The notes under the pieces were generated by a model. The model worked only from the letters and a program-made list of their open reading frames with translations. It was not told the DNA's origin and did no database searches. From Paludibacter sp. (lineage in GTDB: Bacteria > Bacteroidota > Bacteroidia > Bacteroidales > Paludibacteraceae), in assembly GCA_019163375.1 (NCBI GenBank), contig JAFLKK010000004.1, forward strand, positions 62,001 through 126,000: DNA of 64,000 nt, given 5' to 3'. Shown here piece by piece: positions 43,114 through 54,085 of the stretch; positions within the stretch are counted from its first letter, which is position 1; each line of letters begins with the position of its first letter. The position numbers and the translations under genes were made by a program.

Positions 43114-43899
43114 TTACTGTCCGCCCAGCTCTTCCGACAAGAAATGTTCCAGTTGTTCCGCCTTCACATTCACTGTCAATTGTCCGTTTACAGCCCACGA
43201 GATGTGTCCGGTTTCTTCTGAAACAACAATGGCTATGGCGTCCGATTTTTCAGTAATCCCCAATGCTGCCCTGTGTCGTAGCCCCATTCGTTTCGGGATG
43301 GATTGATTTTTAGAGACCGGCAGGATGCAACTTGCAGCTTTCATCTTCCGTTCCGAAATAATCAGGGCGCCATCATGGAGCGGGCTGTTTTTAAAGAAAA
43401 TATTCTCAATTAATCGGGAGTTAATAGTGGCATTAATTTGTTCGCCGGATTGCAAATAGAAATCCAGATCGTTCAATTTGGTGATTATAATCAGACCGCC
43501 GGTGGAACTCTTTGATAAGTTCCTGCATGCAAGCACAATCTGCACTAAATCGTAATTCGATTTTTCTTCTTCATTATGATTATTGCCAAAAAAACGTTTG
43601 ATGGAGTTTAGAGATTTCCACTTGCTTGTTGACCCTATTTTTGAGAAAAACCGACGAATCTCTTCCTGAAAAATGACAATTAAAGCAAATGCACCAACAC
43701 TCACAATTCGGTCGAAGATGCCGCCAAGAAGTTCCATTTTGAAAACATACGAAACTAAAAACCAGCAAATTATAAATGCCAGAATACCCAGGAATACATT
43801 TGCGGCTCCCGAGCGTTTGAGTAGTTTGAACATTTGGTAGAGTAAAATTGCTACCAAAAATATATCAACCATGTCTTTAATGCCAATCTGAAATCCCAT
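43114..43899 (-). CDS. cdaA: Diadenylate cyclase CdaA
   Basis: The 261-aa inner-membrane enzyme makes cyclic di-AMP from two ATP. Three N-terminal helices (residues about 10-90) precede the DAC domain with the catalytic motifs DGALIIS (residues about 175-181) and RHRAALG (about 206-212). c-di-AMP controls osmolyte and cell-wall homeostasis. It follows folP with a 32-bp gap, a gene pair usual in Bacteroidota. Confidence 0.94.
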   Translation of the reverse strand: MGFQIGIKDMVDIFLVAILLYQMFKLLKRSGAANVFLGILAFIICWFLVSYVFKMELLGGIFDRIVSVGAFALIVIFQEEIRRFFSKIGSTSKWKSLNSIKRFFGNNHNEEEKSNYDLVQIVLACRNLSKSSTGGLIIITKLNDLDFYLQSGEQINATINSRLIENIFFKNSPLHDGALIISERKMKAASCILPVSKNQSIPKRMGLRHRAALGITEKSDAIAIVVSEETGHISWAVNGQLTVNVKAEQLEHFLSEELGGQ

Positions 43900-43931
43900 A
43901 CTTTTATTTTTACAGTGTTGTTATATATGGA

Positions 43932-44774
43932 TTATTTACAATATGCTTTATAAATCTCAATTGTTTGAAAAGCCTCTTTTACATCGTGCACGCGAAGTAT
44001 TGATGCTCCACCCATAAGTGCCAACATGTTAGCGGCTGTTGTTCCGTTAAGCGAACCTTCAGCATCTGTGCCGAGTAGCTTGTATATCATCGACTTGCGG
44101 GATAATCCGGCTAAAAGCGGAACGTTCAATTCCCTGAAGTACGATAGTTTTTTCAATAGTTCAAAGTTCTGATCACTCGTTTTGGCAAACCCAAATCCCG
44201 GATCAATAATGATATCGTTAACACCGAACAACCTTAATTGCGCAATTCGCTTTTCCAAAAAACGAAAAACATCAGCCATCAAGTCATCGTACTCCGTTTT
44301 CGACTGCATTGTTTGAGGTGTTCCTCGGGTATGCATTAGCACGTAAGCCACCTTCAGGTCGGCGATGGTTTCGAACATCAAAGGATCCAATGTTCCGCCA
44401 CCAATGTCGTTAATCATAGCCACATTGTAGTTTCTTACTACTTCTCGTACCACGGTGGAGCGGAAAGTATCGACGGAAATCAGAACATCAGGAAATTTTT
44501 TCAAAATAATTTCAAGTGCCTCTGACACACGGCGTATTTCCTCGCCGTCGGTAACCACATCTGCCTGTGGTCGAGTAGAGTAACCACCAATATCAATTAG
44601 AGTTCCGCCTTCCGAAACGATTTTTTCGACGCATTTTAAGATGTCCTTGTCGGACACAAACCTGCTTCCCTTAAAAAACGAATCGGGAGTGGTATTGAGT
44701 ATCCCCATAATAACCGGGGTGGACAAATCAATCAACTTATTATTGAGGTTTATTTGTAAGGCGGTTGAGCTCAT
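43932..44774 (-). CDS. folP: Dihydropteroate synthase
   Basis: The 280-aa TIM-barrel enzyme joins p-aminobenzoate to the pterin diphosphate in folate synthesis and is the sulfonamide target. MGILNTTPDSF (residues about 23-33), DIGGYSTRP (about 61-69), NDIGGG (about 121-126) and DPGFGFAKT (about 192-200) are the conserved binding segments. It is the first gene of the folP-cdaA pair; a -7-like box (TACTTTTG) lies on the minus strand at 44826-44819. Confidence 0.95.
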   Translation of the reverse strand: MSSTALQINLNNKLIDLSTPVIMGILNTTPDSFFKGSRFVSDKDILKCVEKIVSEGGTLIDIGGYSTRPQADVVTDGEEIRRVSEALEIILKKFPDVLISVDTFRSTVVREVVRNYNVAMINDIGGGTLDPLMFETIADLKVAYVLMHTRGTPQTMQSKTEYDDLMADVFRFLEKRIAQLRLFGVNDIIIDPGFGFAKTSDQNFELLKKLSYFRELNVPLLAGLSRKSMIYKLLGTDAEGSLNGTTAANMLALMGGASILRVHDVKEAFQTIEIYKAYCK

Positions 44775-44958
44775 AGAAAAGGAAAATTTTATATATGTAC
44801 GCGTAAAAATCGATACTGCAAAAGTAAGAAAATATAGCGAGGCATCGTGCTTGTCATTTAATTCTGAATTTTTTTAGTGGTAAATATACGATTTTATGTC
44901 AAAATTAGTTATTAGTATATCGTTTTTTTATTTGAAAATGTAAAAACATTTACATTCA

Positions 44959-44991
44959 TTGGCTCATTACGCAAAAAAAATACTATTTTTG
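44959..44991 (+). promoter_or_regulatory. Promoter of the Gld lipoprotein gene
   Basis: TTG at 44959-44961 and TATTTTTG at 44984-44991 resemble the -33/-7 elements (22-nt gap, slightly long), 47 bp before the ATG. Confidence 0.5.
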
Positions 44992-45038
44992 CACTGCTGT
45001 TTATACAATTAATTATTAATAATTCATATTACCTATTT

Positions 45039-46553
45039 ATGAACTTTAAAACCATAGCTAAATTAGCAACAATATCTTTGGCAATAACTTTAGTCGGTTG
45101 TGCAGGAAAGACCAGCGACAAAGGGGTTTCAAGTGTAACCGGTTGGAAATACAATGATAAAGAAGGTACTGAGTTTTTGGTGAAAAATAACTTCAAAAGC
45201 AAAGTTCCTCCCGGAATGGTAGCGATTGAGGGTGGTTCATTTACTGTTGGTGAAAGAGGTGAATTTATAACTGCATCGCGCGATAACAAGCGTCGACGCA
45301 TTACTGTAAGTTCATTTTACATGGATCAATACGAAATAAGAAACATCGATTGGCGCGAATATACCAACTGGATGCAAAGAGTCTTTGGAAAAACTGCACC
45401 AAAGTTGGTTGCTAAAGCTCAACCTAACGGAAAAATTTGGCGTGAAGAGTTGGCTTACAACGAACCCTACCTGGAAAATTATTTTTCACACCCTTCTTTC
45501 GATCAATATCCGATTGTGGGGGTAAGTTGGGAGCAAGCTATGGACTATTGTGCGTGGCGTACCGACCGAGTAAATGAAAAAGCGCTTATTGATGCAGGCA
45601 TCATTGAAGCTCCGGATTTTACGACATTGCAAAAGCAAGAAGATTTTGATTCGATTTCAACAAATTTTGTGTTTAATACCCAAAAATACTTATTGCAGTC
45701 GAGCTATAAGCCAGCTGAAGGGCGCAGACCAAAAGAAAACGCTTCGGGCGAGGTTACAAAAGTAGATATGTCAGATGGGATTTTGTTCTCTGACTTCCGC
45801 TTACCAACCGAAGCCGAATGGGAATTTGCAGCTTATGCTACCAGATCTGAAAAAGACGGACTTGTAAAAGAAAGTAAATTGTATCCTTGGTCGGGAGCTC
45901 AGGTGCGCGTGCCGGCTAAAAAGGCGCTGGGTCAAATGCAGGCCAACTTTGTGCGTGGGCGAGGTGATATGATGGGTACTTCGGGTAGCCTGAATGATAA
46001 AGCAACCACTACCGCACCGGTAAATAAATATACTCCTAACAATTTCGGGTTATACAATATGGCCGGTAATGTGAACGAGTGGGTGCTGGATGTGTACCGC
46101 CCAACTTCATTCGAAGAAATGTCGGAGTACAACTCTTTCAGAGGAAATGTTTATTCAACGCCGGTTATTGAAAGTACTGATGAGATTGGAAACAAAGTCT
46201 ACAAAATCGATTCACTGGGTAGAGTTCAGACAAAAGTGGATAAAAACGACGATGTACGTAACTTCAAGGATGGTGATGCAACTTCTCAGTATAATTTCTC
46301 ACTGGCATTGGTTGATCCAAAAGGACTTGATAATTTAAAAAACAACCAAAAGATTGATCCTACCGATGTTTTGTGTCCTAAAGTTACAGATAAAACTCGT
46401 GTTTACAAAGGTGGTTCGTGGAAAGACCGTGTATATTGGTTATCACCGTCTACGCGTAGATTCCTCGATCAGGATAAATCGGCCAACGATATTGGTTTCC
46501 GTTGTGCAATGAGCATGATTGGAAGTATCGACGACCAAACGACAAAAAAATAA
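45039..46553 (+). CDS. GldJ/GldK-family lipoprotein of the type 9 secretion/gliding machinery
   Basis: The 504-aa product has a lipoprotein signal (ITLVGC) and a sulfatase-modifying-factor (SUMF1) fold, with PPGMVAIEGGSFTVGE, FRLPTEAEWEFAAYA, NMAGNVNEWVLDVY and KGGSWKDR. These residues match the GldJ/GldK group, outer-membrane lipoproteins of the T9SS. The opening VTGWKYND resembles GldJ by memory. No gldL, gldM or gldN follows, which argues for GldJ rather than GldK. It is not a formylglycine-generating enzyme. Confidence 0.82.
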   Translation: MNFKTIAKLATISLAITLVGCAGKTSDKGVSSVTGWKYNDKEGTEFLVKNNFKSKVPPGMVAIEGGSFTVGERGEFITASRDNKRRRITVSSFYMDQYEIRNIDWREYTNWMQRVFGKTAPKLVAKAQPNGKIWREELAYNEPYLENYFSHPSFDQYPIVGVSWEQAMDYCAWRTDRVNEKALIDAGIIEAPDFTTLQKQEDFDSISTNFVFNTQKYLLQSSYKPAEGRRPKENASGEVTKVDMSDGILFSDFRLPTEAEWEFAAYATRSEKDGLVKESKLYPWSGAQVRVPAKKALGQMQANFVRGRGDMMGTSGSLNDKATTTAPVNKYTPNNFGLYNMAGNVNEWVLDVYRPTSFEEMSEYNSFRGNVYSTPVIESTDEIGNKVYKIDSLGRVQTKVDKNDDVRNFKDGDATSQYNFSLALVDPKGLDNLKNNQKIDPTDVLCPKVTDKTRVYKGGSWKDRVYWLSPSTRRFLDQDKSANDIGFRCAMSMIGSIDDQTTKK

Positions 46554-46572
46554 TTGAAATTTTACAGATATA

Positions 46573-46617
46573 CAAAAAGCACCGGTTCACGTAGGACATG
46601 GTGCTTTTTGTTTTTAT
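46573..46617 (+). terminator. Terminator after the Gld lipoprotein gene
   Basis: AAAAAGCACC (46574-46583) pairs with GGTGCTTTTT (46600-46609), followed by TGTTTTT. It lies 20 bp after the stop. Confidence 0.85.
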
Positions 46618-46702
46618 CAGCGTACTTTTTTCCAACTGAAATTAGTACTTTTGTACTTTCAAAGCAAATTACGAACTATATACTTTATTGATTACAAATA
46701 AC

Positions 46703-48100
46703 ATGAGCAGAACTATTATTGTTGATGCATTAAAACGAATTGATTTTGGTGCCGAGGTAAACATCAAAGGTTGGGTGAGAACCCGCCGTGGTAATAAAAA
46801 TGTTAGCTTTATAGCGTTGAATGATGGATCGACGATTCATAATATACAAGTTGTAGTAGATAATGAAAAATTTGGCGACGAATATCTGAAACCAATAACT
46901 ACCGGTGCGTGTATCAGTGTGGTTGGTACATTAGTTGAATCGATGGGTCAGGGTCAAAAGGTGGAAATTCAAGCCACTCAGATTGAAATTTACGGTATAG
47001 CCGATCCTGAAACATATCCTTTACAAAAGAAAGGTCATACACTCGAGTTCTTACGCGAGATTGCCCATCTTCGTCCACGGACCAACACTTTTGGTGCTAT
47101 TTTCCGTATACGTCACCACATGGCGATGGCTATTCATACATTTTTTCACGAGCGTGGATTTTTCTATTTTCATACGCCGATAATTACAGCTTCCGACTGT
47201 GAAGGTGCCGGACAAATGTTTCAGGTAACTACTATGAACTTGTACGACCTAAAGAAAGATGAAGCAGGTCAGATTGATTATAGCAACGATTTCTTTGGCA
47301 AGCAAGCCAGTCTTACCGTCTCCGGACAATTAGAAGGTGAATTGGCAGCCATGTCGATGGGAGCTATTTATACTTTCGGACCTACTTTCCGTGCCGAAAA
47401 CTCGAATACTCCACGACATTTGTCAGAATTTTGGATGATCGAACCTGAAGTTGCTTTCAACGAGATTGAAGACAACATGCAATTGGCGCAAGATTTTATT
47501 CAATACTGTATCCGTTGGGCATTGGATAAATGTAAAGATGATTTGGAGTTCCTTTCTACGATGTATGATAAAGAATTAATTGAGCGTCTGAATTCAGTGG
47601 TAAACGACGATTTTATTCGTTTACCCTATACACAAGGCGTCGAAATTCTGGAAGCTGCTGTTGCCAAAGGTCACAAATTCGAATTCCCGGTTGGTTGGGG
47701 TACCGATTTGCAATCTGAGCATGAGCGTTATTTAGTAGAACAACATTTTAAAAAACCGGTTATCCTTACCGACTATCCAAAAGAGATTAAATCGTTCTAT
47801 ATGAAACAAAACGACGATGGCAAAACTGTTCGTGCCATGGACGTATTGTTCCCTAAAATCGGAGAAATAATCGGAGGATCGCAACGTGAAGAAGACTACG
47901 AAAAACTGAAAAATCGTGCGGAAGAAATGGGCGTACCTACAAAAGATATCTGGTGGTATCTTGACACTCGTCGTTTCGGAACTGCGCCTCACTCGGGATT
48001 TGGCCTGGGATTCGAACGTTTGTTACTTTTTGTAACCGGCATGTCAAACATTCGCGATGTAATTCCTTTCCCACGTACTCCGAACAATGCAGAGTTCTAA
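46703..48100 (+). CDS. asnS: Asparaginyl-tRNA synthetase
   Basis: The 465-aa class II synthetase charges tRNA-Asn. An OB-fold anticodon-binding domain ([25 protein letters not shown]) precedes the catalytic domain, with motif 2 near [25 protein letters not shown] and motif 3 near [16 protein letters not shown]. The last residues ([17 protein letters not shown]) are typical of AsnRS. The ATG at 46703 is preferred to an upstream TTG at 46688. A -7-like TACTTTTG lies at 46646-46653. Confidence 0.95.
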   Translation: MSRTIIVDALKRIDFGAEVNIKGWVRTRRGNKNVSFIALNDGSTIHNIQVVVDNEKFGDEYLKPITTGACISVVGTLVESMGQGQKVEIQATQIEIYGIADPETYPLQKKGHTLEFLREIAHLRPRTNTFGAIFRIRHHMAMAIHTFFHERGFFYFHTPIITASDCEGAGQMFQVTTMNLYDLKKDEAGQIDYSNDFFGKQASLTVSGQLEGELAAMSMGAIYTFGPTFRAENSNTPRHLSEFWMIEPEVAFNEIEDNMQLAQDFIQYCIRWALDKCKDDLEFLSTMYDKELIERLNSVVNDDFIRLPYTQGVEILEAAVAKGHKFEFPVGWGTDLQSEHERYLVEQHFKKPVILTDYPKEIKSFYMKQNDDGKTVRAMDVLFPKIGEIIGGSQREEDYEKLKNRAEEMGVPTKDIWWYLDTRRFGTAPHSGFGLGFERLLLFVTGMSNIRDVIPFPRTPNNAEF

Positions 48101-48196
48101 TTTGTTAGTGTCAAAGCGTTTTTTGAATATTAATGTAAATTTGAAAGCATTTGTTAGTATATTTAATCACTTTCGCATAGAATTGGGTTAATTATA

Positions 48197-48227
48197 TTGC
48201 ATAAATGCTCCTTAATACTTACATTTG
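48197..48227 (+). promoter_or_regulatory. Promoter of korAB
   Basis: TTG at 48197-48199 and TACATTTG at 48220-48227 have a 20-nt gap, matching the consensus, 55 bp upstream of the korA ATG. Confidence 0.7.
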
Positions 48228-48281
48228 CACTAGAGAAAGCTTTTTTATAGAATGTTAGCATAAATATACGATTTAATAAAT

Positions 48282-50129
48282 ATGGATAAAACGAAAACAA
48301 CCGAATTGGATAATGTAGTTGTTCGTTTCTCTGGTGACTCGGGAGACGGAATGCAATTAACAGGAACTCTATTTTCCAATCTTTCGGCAATATTAGGCAA
48401 CGAAATTTCAACTTTCCCCGATTTCCCTTCTGAAATACGCGCCCCACTTGGTACAATAGGAGGTGTGTCCGGTTTTCAGGTACATCTTGGTTCAAGCAAA
48501 ATATATACTCCCGGTGATGATGCCGATGTATTGGTAGCTATGAATCCTGCAGCACTTAAAGTAAATGCATCTAGTGTAAAAAAAGGGGGTATTATTATTT
48601 TTGATACCGACTCGTTCGAAAAATCTGATTTGGACAAAGCAGGTTTCAAAACTGATAATCCATTTGTGGAACTCGGAATTTCTGATGCAACACAACTTAT
48701 TCCGGCAGCGCTATCGTCACTTACTCAAAGTAGTTTGGATGGATTTGGGCTCGATAATAAAACGGTGTTGCGTAGCAAAAATATGTTTTCGTTAGGTTTA
48801 ATTTGTTGGTTGTTTAATCGACCAATTGATCAAGCCATCCATTTCTTAGAAAATAAATTCGGGAAAAAACCCGATTTGTTACATGCCAATGTGAAAGTGT
48901 TGACTGATGGTTATAATTATGGAAATAATTTGCACCTTACAATTTCAACCTTCATTGTTGAAAAATCGCACGAAACACCTAAAGGAACTTATACCAGCAT
49001 TAGTGGAAACAAGGCCACTGCCTGGGGATTGATTGCAGCTTCGCAAAAATCGGGCTTACAACTTTTCTTAGGAAGTTACCCTATTACTCCGGCTACGGAC
49101 ATCATGCACGAATTGGCTTTGCGTAAAGACATGGGTGTGAAAGTGATGCAGGCTGAGGACGAAATTGCAGGTATTACCTCTGCCATTGGAGCTGCTTTTG
49201 CCGGCAGTCTGGCAGCTACGAATACTTCAGGCCCCGGACTGGCTTTGAAATCGGAAGCAATCGGGTTGGCTGTGATGGCCGAATTGCCGCTTGTTATCGT
49301 TGATGTAATGCGTGGCGGACCATCTACAGGCTTGCCTACCAAAACCGAGCAAACAGACCTCTTGCAAGCCCTTTATGGACGTAATGGCGAAAGCCCTGCA
49401 GTGGTTATGGCTGCAAGTACGCCTGCCGACTGTTTTCACTTTGCATTTATGGCAAGTAAAATTGCGTTGGAACATATGACTCCGGTTATTTTGTTGACAG
49501 ATGCTTTTATCGGAAATGGAACTTCACTTTGGAAACTTCCAACCCTGGCTGAGTTACCGGGCATTTACCCGAACTATACCAAAAAAGGCATGGAGGATGT
49601 AAAAGTTACTTCGCGCGATGAAGAAACCAAAGTGCGTTATTGGAGCGTTCCGGGAACCGAAGGTTTTGGACATAGAAACGGTGGTCTTGAAAAAGACTAT
49701 TATACCGGAGCTATCTCTACCGATCCGGAGAATCACCAAAAAATGGTAGATACTCGTGCTGAAAAAATAAAAAATATCAGTCAGTTCCTTCCTGATTTAG
49801 TTATTGAAGGTTCTGAAGAAGCTGATTTACTTGTAATTGGTTGGGGTGGTACACATGGTCATTTGATGAGTGCTGTGCAATCGATGAACAAAAAAGGAAA
49901 CAAAATTGCACTGGCGCATTTCAATTATATCAATCCACTTCCAAAAAACACCATTGAAGTAATTCAACGATATAAAAAGGTAGTGGTTTGCGAATTGAAT
50001 AGCGGACAATTTGCTACTTATTTGCGTTCAAACGTTCCTGCAGTTGAATTTCTGCAGCACAATAAAGTACAGGGTCAACCATTTACAGTTGCCGAATTGG
50101 AAGAATGTTTCGAGAATTTATTGAAATAA
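48282..50129 (+). CDS. korA: 2-oxoglutarate:ferredoxin oxidoreductase, fused gamma-alpha subunit
   Basis: The 615-aa protein joins the gamma domain (residues about 10-190: FSGDSGDGMQLTGTLF, DFPSEIRAPLGTIGGVSGFQV) with the alpha pyrimidine-binding domain (GSYPITPATDIMHELALRK, GIGAA-type loop, NTSGPGLALKSEAIGLAVMA). With the beta subunit encoded next it converts 2-oxoglutarate, or a similar 2-oxoacid, and CoA to the acyl-CoA with reduction of ferredoxin, reversible in anaerobes. Substrate choice is inferred from the family name only. Confidence 0.92.
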   Translation: MDKTKTTELDNVVVRFSGDSGDGMQLTGTLFSNLSAILGNEISTFPDFPSEIRAPLGTIGGVSGFQVHLGSSKIYTPGDDADVLVAMNPAALKVNASSVKKGGIIIFDTDSFEKSDLDKAGFKTDNPFVELGISDATQLIPAALSSLTQSSLDGFGLDNKTVLRSKNMFSLGLICWLFNRPIDQAIHFLENKFGKKPDLLHANVKVLTDGYNYGNNLHLTISTFIVEKSHETPKGTYTSISGNKATAWGLIAASQKSGLQLFLGSYPITPATDIMHELALRKDMGVKVMQAEDEIAGITSAIGAAFAGSLAATNTSGPGLALKSEAIGLAVMAELPLVIVDVMRGGPSTGLPTKTEQTDLLQALYGRNGESPAVVMAASTPADCFHFAFMASKIALEHMTPVILLTDAFIGNGTSLWKLPTLAELPGIYPNYTKKGMEDVKVTSRDEETKVRYWSVPGTEGFGHRNGGLEKDYYTGAISTDPENHQKMVDTRAEKIKNISQFLPDLVIEGSEEADLLVIGWGGTHGHLMSAVQSMNKKGNKIALAHFNYINPLPKNTIEVIQRYKKVVVCELNSGQFATYLRSNVPAVEFLQHNKVQGQPFTVAELEECFENLLK

Positions 50130-50171
50130 TAAATCGGAATTTTTCCAGTAACAATTTAATATTTTCAACTT

Positions 50172-51194
50172 ATGGAAACTAAAGAAACAACAATACAATA
50201 TACTGCCAAAGACTTTAAGAGCGACCAGTACGTGCGTTGGTGCCCGGGATGTGGTGACTATGCAGTGCTGAACTCACTACAGAAAGTAATGGCTGACTTA
50301 GGAGTAGCTCCGCATGATACGGCTGTTATTTCAGGTATCGGATGTTCGTCTCGTTTGCCTTATTATACCAGTAGTTATGGCTTCCATACCATTCATGGTC
50401 GTGGGGCAGCAGTGGCAACGGGTGTAAAAGTGGCAAATCCAAAACTATCGGTATGGCAAATTACCGGTGATGGCGACTGTTTGGCGATTGGTGGAAATCA
50501 TTTTATTCATAGCGTTCGTCGTAATGTGGATATAAATGTATTGCTTTTCAATAATCAGATTTACGGACTAACAAAAGGACAATATTCTCCTACCACCAAA
50601 AAAGGATATGTAACAAAGTCATCTCCTTTTGGTACTGTTGAACGTCCGTTCCGTCCTGCTGAACTTACTTTTGGAGCGCGTGGTACTTTCTTCGCACGTC
50701 TGCTTGACGTTGACTTGAAAAATTCGCAAACTGCTATTTTGGCTGCTGCCCGTCATAAAGGGACATCAGTAGTCGAATGTTTGGTAAACTGTGTTATTTT
50801 CAATGATGGAGCTCATGGTTGGTTAGCCGAAAAAGAAACCCGCAGCGATCGATTAATTTTGCTAGAACATGGTAAGCCAATGATTTTTGGAAAAGAAGCT
50901 AACAAAGGACTTATGCTTGATGGCTTTAATCTGAAAGTGGTGACTATCGGACAAAATGGAATTACCGAAGCTGATATTTTGGTACATGACGCAGCTTGTC
51001 AGGATACTACACTTCAAATGAAACTGGCTTTGATGGAAGGTCCGGAATTGCCGATAGCGGTGGGGGTTATTCGCGATGTAGAAGAAGAAACCTACGATGC
51101 GGCTGTGGAAGCACAGATTGTCGAAGTACAAGCTAAATCGAAAGTAAAAACATTTGATGACTTAATTGCCACCTGCGAAAAGTGGGAAATGTAA
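50172..51194 (+). CDS. korB: 2-oxoglutarate:ferredoxin oxidoreductase beta subunit
   Basis: The 340-aa subunit holds the thiamine diphosphate site (GDGDCLAIGGNHFIHSVRRN, NNQIYGLTKGQYSPT) and a cluster-linked CPGCGDYAV (WCPGCG near residue 27) with GIGCSSR. It pairs with the 42-bp upstream alpha-gamma subunit; a terminator follows both. The two together form the active enzyme. Confidence 0.92.
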   Translation: METKETTIQYTAKDFKSDQYVRWCPGCGDYAVLNSLQKVMADLGVAPHDTAVISGIGCSSRLPYYTSSYGFHTIHGRGAAVATGVKVANPKLSVWQITGDGDCLAIGGNHFIHSVRRNVDINVLLFNNQIYGLTKGQYSPTTKKGYVTKSSPFGTVERPFRPAELTFGARGTFFARLLDVDLKNSQTAILAAARHKGTSVVECLVNCVIFNDGAHGWLAEKETRSDRLILLEHGKPMIFGKEANKGLMLDGFNLKVVTIGQNGITEADILVHDAACQDTTLQMKLALMEGPELPIAVGVIRDVEEETYDAAVEAQIVEVQAKSKVKTFDDLIATCEKWEM

Positions 51195-51220
51195 ACTCAT
51201 TGATTGAGATATGAAAATAA

Positions 51221-51262
51221 AAAAAATGACCAAGTTCAGCATGCTGAACTTGGTCATTTTTT
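51221..51262. terminator. Perfect palindromic bidirectional terminator
   Basis: AAAAAATGACCAAGTTCAGC (51221-51240) and its exact complement (51243-51262) form a 20-bp stem with a 2-nt centre, with A and T tracts at the outer ends. It would end korAB on the plus strand and the hypothetical gene at 51263 on the minus strand. Confidence 0.9.
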
Positions 51263-51811
51263 TTATTCAATTTCTTGCGGTAGATCCCTGATCGTGTTTA
51301 CTCTATCGGAAGTTCGGTGAAGTTTTTCAAGGAATATGTTGATTTTGTCCTGATAATCAATCAGGTAGTCGGGATGTAGTTTTTTTGTGACAATTGAAAT
51401 GAGTTTTTTGAGCAATAATCCAACTTTGTAGTCGTAGCCAGAAACGCGTGCGCCAAACACTTTTCCGGGCTGCTTGAATTGCATTTCCAGCACGTGAAGA
51501 ATCAAATCAGCCTCCAGTTTTTTGCTCTTGGTCTCGACAGTAAATTCAGTGATTCTTTTGGTGCATGCATTCAACCTCTTTACCATTTGGTGCTGAATGG
51601 TGCGTCCTTTGAATTCTTTTTGGTCCAGATTATCAATGGCTTCTTTCGCTTCTTCAAATAAGGTTTGCTCGCCACCGTCTTTATCTAAAAAATTTACCAA
51701 CAGAAATTCGTAATTATACCTTTTAGCTGCCAGTTTTAGCACCATTTCGGCCAGGTCTTTTTTCGAAAGTTCGGCCAGTTGTTCTTTTAAAAGGGTTTTG
51801 TTTAGGGGCAT
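51263..51811 (-). CDS. Hypothetical soluble helical protein (182 aa)
   Basis: The protein is entirely helical by composition, rich in K, L and E, with no signal peptide or membrane segment. The opening (LLKEQLAELSKKDLAEMVLKLA) resembles DUF6155-type proteins of Bacteroidota by memory, but I am not sure of this. It shares a terminator with korAB and is divergent from metG. No function can be given. Confidence 0.7.
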   Translation of the reverse strand: MPLNKTLLKEQLAELSKKDLAEMVLKLAAKRYNYEFLLVNFLDKDGGEQTLFEEAKEAIDNLDQKEFKGRTIQHQMVKRLNACTKRITEFTVETKSKKLEADLILHVLEMQFKQPGKVFGARVSGYDYKVGLLLKKLISIVTKKLHPDYLIDYQDKINIFLEKLHRTSDRVNTIRDLPQEIE

Positions 51812-51985
51812 AACGAAATAGAATTAGCTCATCTGTTTTTTGGTTCACAAATATACTCCAAATTTAATTATTTGTCCGTATCTTTGCACTCCAATTTTAA
51901 AGAGCTAAGGTGCAAGAATGTAAGGCGGTAAGCAATTGCAATCTACTAACTTGTAACTTCTGACTTATAACTCGCAACAAAAAAT

Positions 51986-54025
51986 ATGACAAATTTTAAA
52001 CGTACTACCGTAACTTCCGCTTTGCCCTATGCCAATGGGCCGGTGCACATTGGTCATTTGGCCGGTGTATATATTCCTGCCGATATTTATGTCCGCTACC
52101 TCCGCCTGAAGGGCGAAGAAGTGCTGTTCATCGGTGGATCGGACGAACATGGTGTGCCGATTACCATTAAAGCTAAGAAAGAAGGTGTAACGCCACAAGA
52201 CATTGTGGATAGGTATCACGGTATTATTAAAAAGTCGTTTGAGGATTTTGGAATTACATTTGATATTTATTCGCGCACCACTTCGCCAACACACAAAGAA
52301 TTGGCTTCAGAAATTTTCAAAACGATAGAAGGTAAGGGTGGTTTTGTTGAAAAAACCAGCGAACAATATTTTGACGAGTCGGCACAACAATTTCTTGCCG
52401 ACCGCTATATAACCGGAAAATGCCCGCATTGTGGCAATGAAAACGCATATGGCGATCAATGCGAAGCCTGTGGAACTTCGCTTAGTCCTACCGATTTAAT
52501 CGATCCAAAATCTGCCATCAGTGGTGCAGTTCCTGTTATGCGGGAAACGAAGCACTGGTACCTTCCGCTTGATCAACACGAAGCATGGTTGCGCAAATGG
52601 ATATTGGAGGATCATAAAGAATGGAAACCAAATGTATACGGACAATGTAAAAGTTGGCTCGACATGGGCTTGCAACCGCGTGCCGTAAGTAGAGACTTGG
52701 ATTGGGGAATTCCGGTGCCTGTTGCGGGTGCTGAAGGAAAGGTACTTTATGTTTGGTTTGATGCTCCCATTGGATATATTTCGAACACAAAAGAATTACT
52801 TCCCGATAGTTGGGAAAAATGGTGGAAAGACCCGGAAACACGCTTGTTGCATTTTATTGGAAAAGACAATATCGTTTTCCACTGTATCGTTTTTCCAGCC
52901 ATGTTGAAAGCCGAAGGTTCTTATATTCTCCCTGACAATGTTCCGGCAAATGAGTTCCTGAACTTAGAAGGCGATAAAATTTCTACCTCGCGCAATTGGG
53001 CGGTATGGTTGCACGAATACCTGGAAGAATTTCCGGGAAAACAAGATGTATTGCGTTATGTGTTGACGGCTAATGCACCTGAAACAAAAGATAATGACTT
53101 TACCTGGAAGGATTTTCAGGCACGCAATAACAATGAGTTAGTTGCCATTTTTGGTAACTTTATCAATCGTGCATTGGTGTTGACTCAAAAATATTACGAC
53201 GGCAAAGTACCTGCACTGGGCGAATTGACAGATTACGATAAACAAACACTCGAAGAATTTGTAAACGTAAAAGCGGAAGTAGAGAAATTACTGAATAACT
53301 TCCGTTTTCGTGACGCTCAAAAAGAGGCAATGACGCTGGCTCGTATCGGAAATAAATACCTGGCGGATACAGAGCCCTGGAAAGTAGCTAAAACAGACAT
53401 GGATCGCGTGGCAACCATCATGCACCTGAGTTTACAGATTGCAGCTAATCTGGCCATTGCTTTCGAACCATTTTTGCCATTTACGTCCAAAAAACTTAGA
53501 GATATGTTGAACCTTTCAACTTTCGACTGGAAAGAGCTGGGACGCATCGATTTATTGAAAGCCGGCGACCAGTTAGGAGTTCCGGAACTTCTTTTCGAAA
53601 AAATTGAAGATGAAACCATCGAAGCACAGGTTCAAAAACTGCTCGATACAAAAAAAGAAAATGAAACAGCTAACTATAAAGCCGCTCCGATAAGAGAGAA
53701 TGTTGCTTTCGATGACTTTATGAAAATGGATATTCGCGTGGGAACCGTGCTTGATTGCCAGAAAGTGCCGAAGGCCGATAAATTGTTGCAATTCCGCATT
53801 GCCGATGGCTTAGAAGATCGTACCATCCTGTCAGGTATTGCACAATCCTACCCTAATCCTGAAGAGTTGATTGGAACACAAGTTTGTTTTATTGCTAATT
53901 TTGAACCTCGCAAATTGCGTGGTGTGATGAGCGAAGGCATGATTCTTTCGGCCGAAAATGCCGATGGAAAGCTGGTTCTTATCCAACCCAAGGCGGTGGT
54001 AAGCAATGGAGCTGAAGTAAAATAA
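51986..54025 (+). CDS. metG: Methionyl-tRNA synthetase
   Basis: The 679-aa class I enzyme charges tRNA-Met. HIGH appears as HIGH in NGPVHIGHL (residues about 18-26), the KMSKS-type loop as KISTS in GDKISTSRN, and the zinc knuckle as [18 protein letters not shown] (residues about 147-164). The last ~110 residues are an EMAP/Trbp111-like tRNA-binding domain ([31 protein letters not shown]), which supports dimerisation. It has its own terminator. Confidence 0.96.
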   Translation: MTNFKRTTVTSALPYANGPVHIGHLAGVYIPADIYVRYLRLKGEEVLFIGGSDEHGVPITIKAKKEGVTPQDIVDRYHGIIKKSFEDFGITFDIYSRTTSPTHKELASEIFKTIEGKGGFVEKTSEQYFDESAQQFLADRYITGKCPHCGNENAYGDQCEACGTSLSPTDLIDPKSAISGAVPVMRETKHWYLPLDQHEAWLRKWILEDHKEWKPNVYGQCKSWLDMGLQPRAVSRDLDWGIPVPVAGAEGKVLYVWFDAPIGYISNTKELLPDSWEKWWKDPETRLLHFIGKDNIVFHCIVFPAMLKAEGSYILPDNVPANEFLNLEGDKISTSRNWAVWLHEYLEEFPGKQDVLRYVLTANAPETKDNDFTWKDFQARNNNELVAIFGNFINRALVLTQKYYDGKVPALGELTDYDKQTLEEFVNVKAEVEKLLNNFRFRDAQKEAMTLARIGNKYLADTEPWKVAKTDMDRVATIMHLSLQIAANLAIAFEPFLPFTSKKLRDMLNLSTFDWKELGRIDLLKAGDQLGVPELLFEKIEDETIEAQVQKLLDTKKENETANYKAAPIRENVAFDDFMKMDIRVGTVLDCQKVPKADKLLQFRIADGLEDRTILSGIAQSYPNPEELIGTQVCFIANFEPRKLRGVMSEGMILSAENADGKLVLIQPKAVVSNGAEVK

Positions 54026-54041
54026 TATTTCAATATAAAAG

Positions 54042-54085
54042 GAAAGCGTCCTGTAGGCAAACTGCCTGCAGGACGCTCTTTTTTA
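54042..54085 (+). terminator. metG terminator
   Basis: AGCGTCCTGTAGGCA (54045-54059) pairs with TGCCTGCAGGACGCT (54063-54077) with one mismatch, followed by a T run. It lies about 20 bp after the metG stop. Confidence 0.85.

Noticed and set aside
45029-45301. 90-codon frame opposite the Gld lipoprotein gene
   Set aside because: It is an antisense shadow of a complete gene and has no leader or homologue recalled.
45039-46553. Formylglycine-generating sulfatase-modifying enzyme
   Set aside because: The SUMF1 fold is present, but the lipoprotein signal and overall match fit GldJ/GldK structural lipoproteins, and no sulfatase is nearby.
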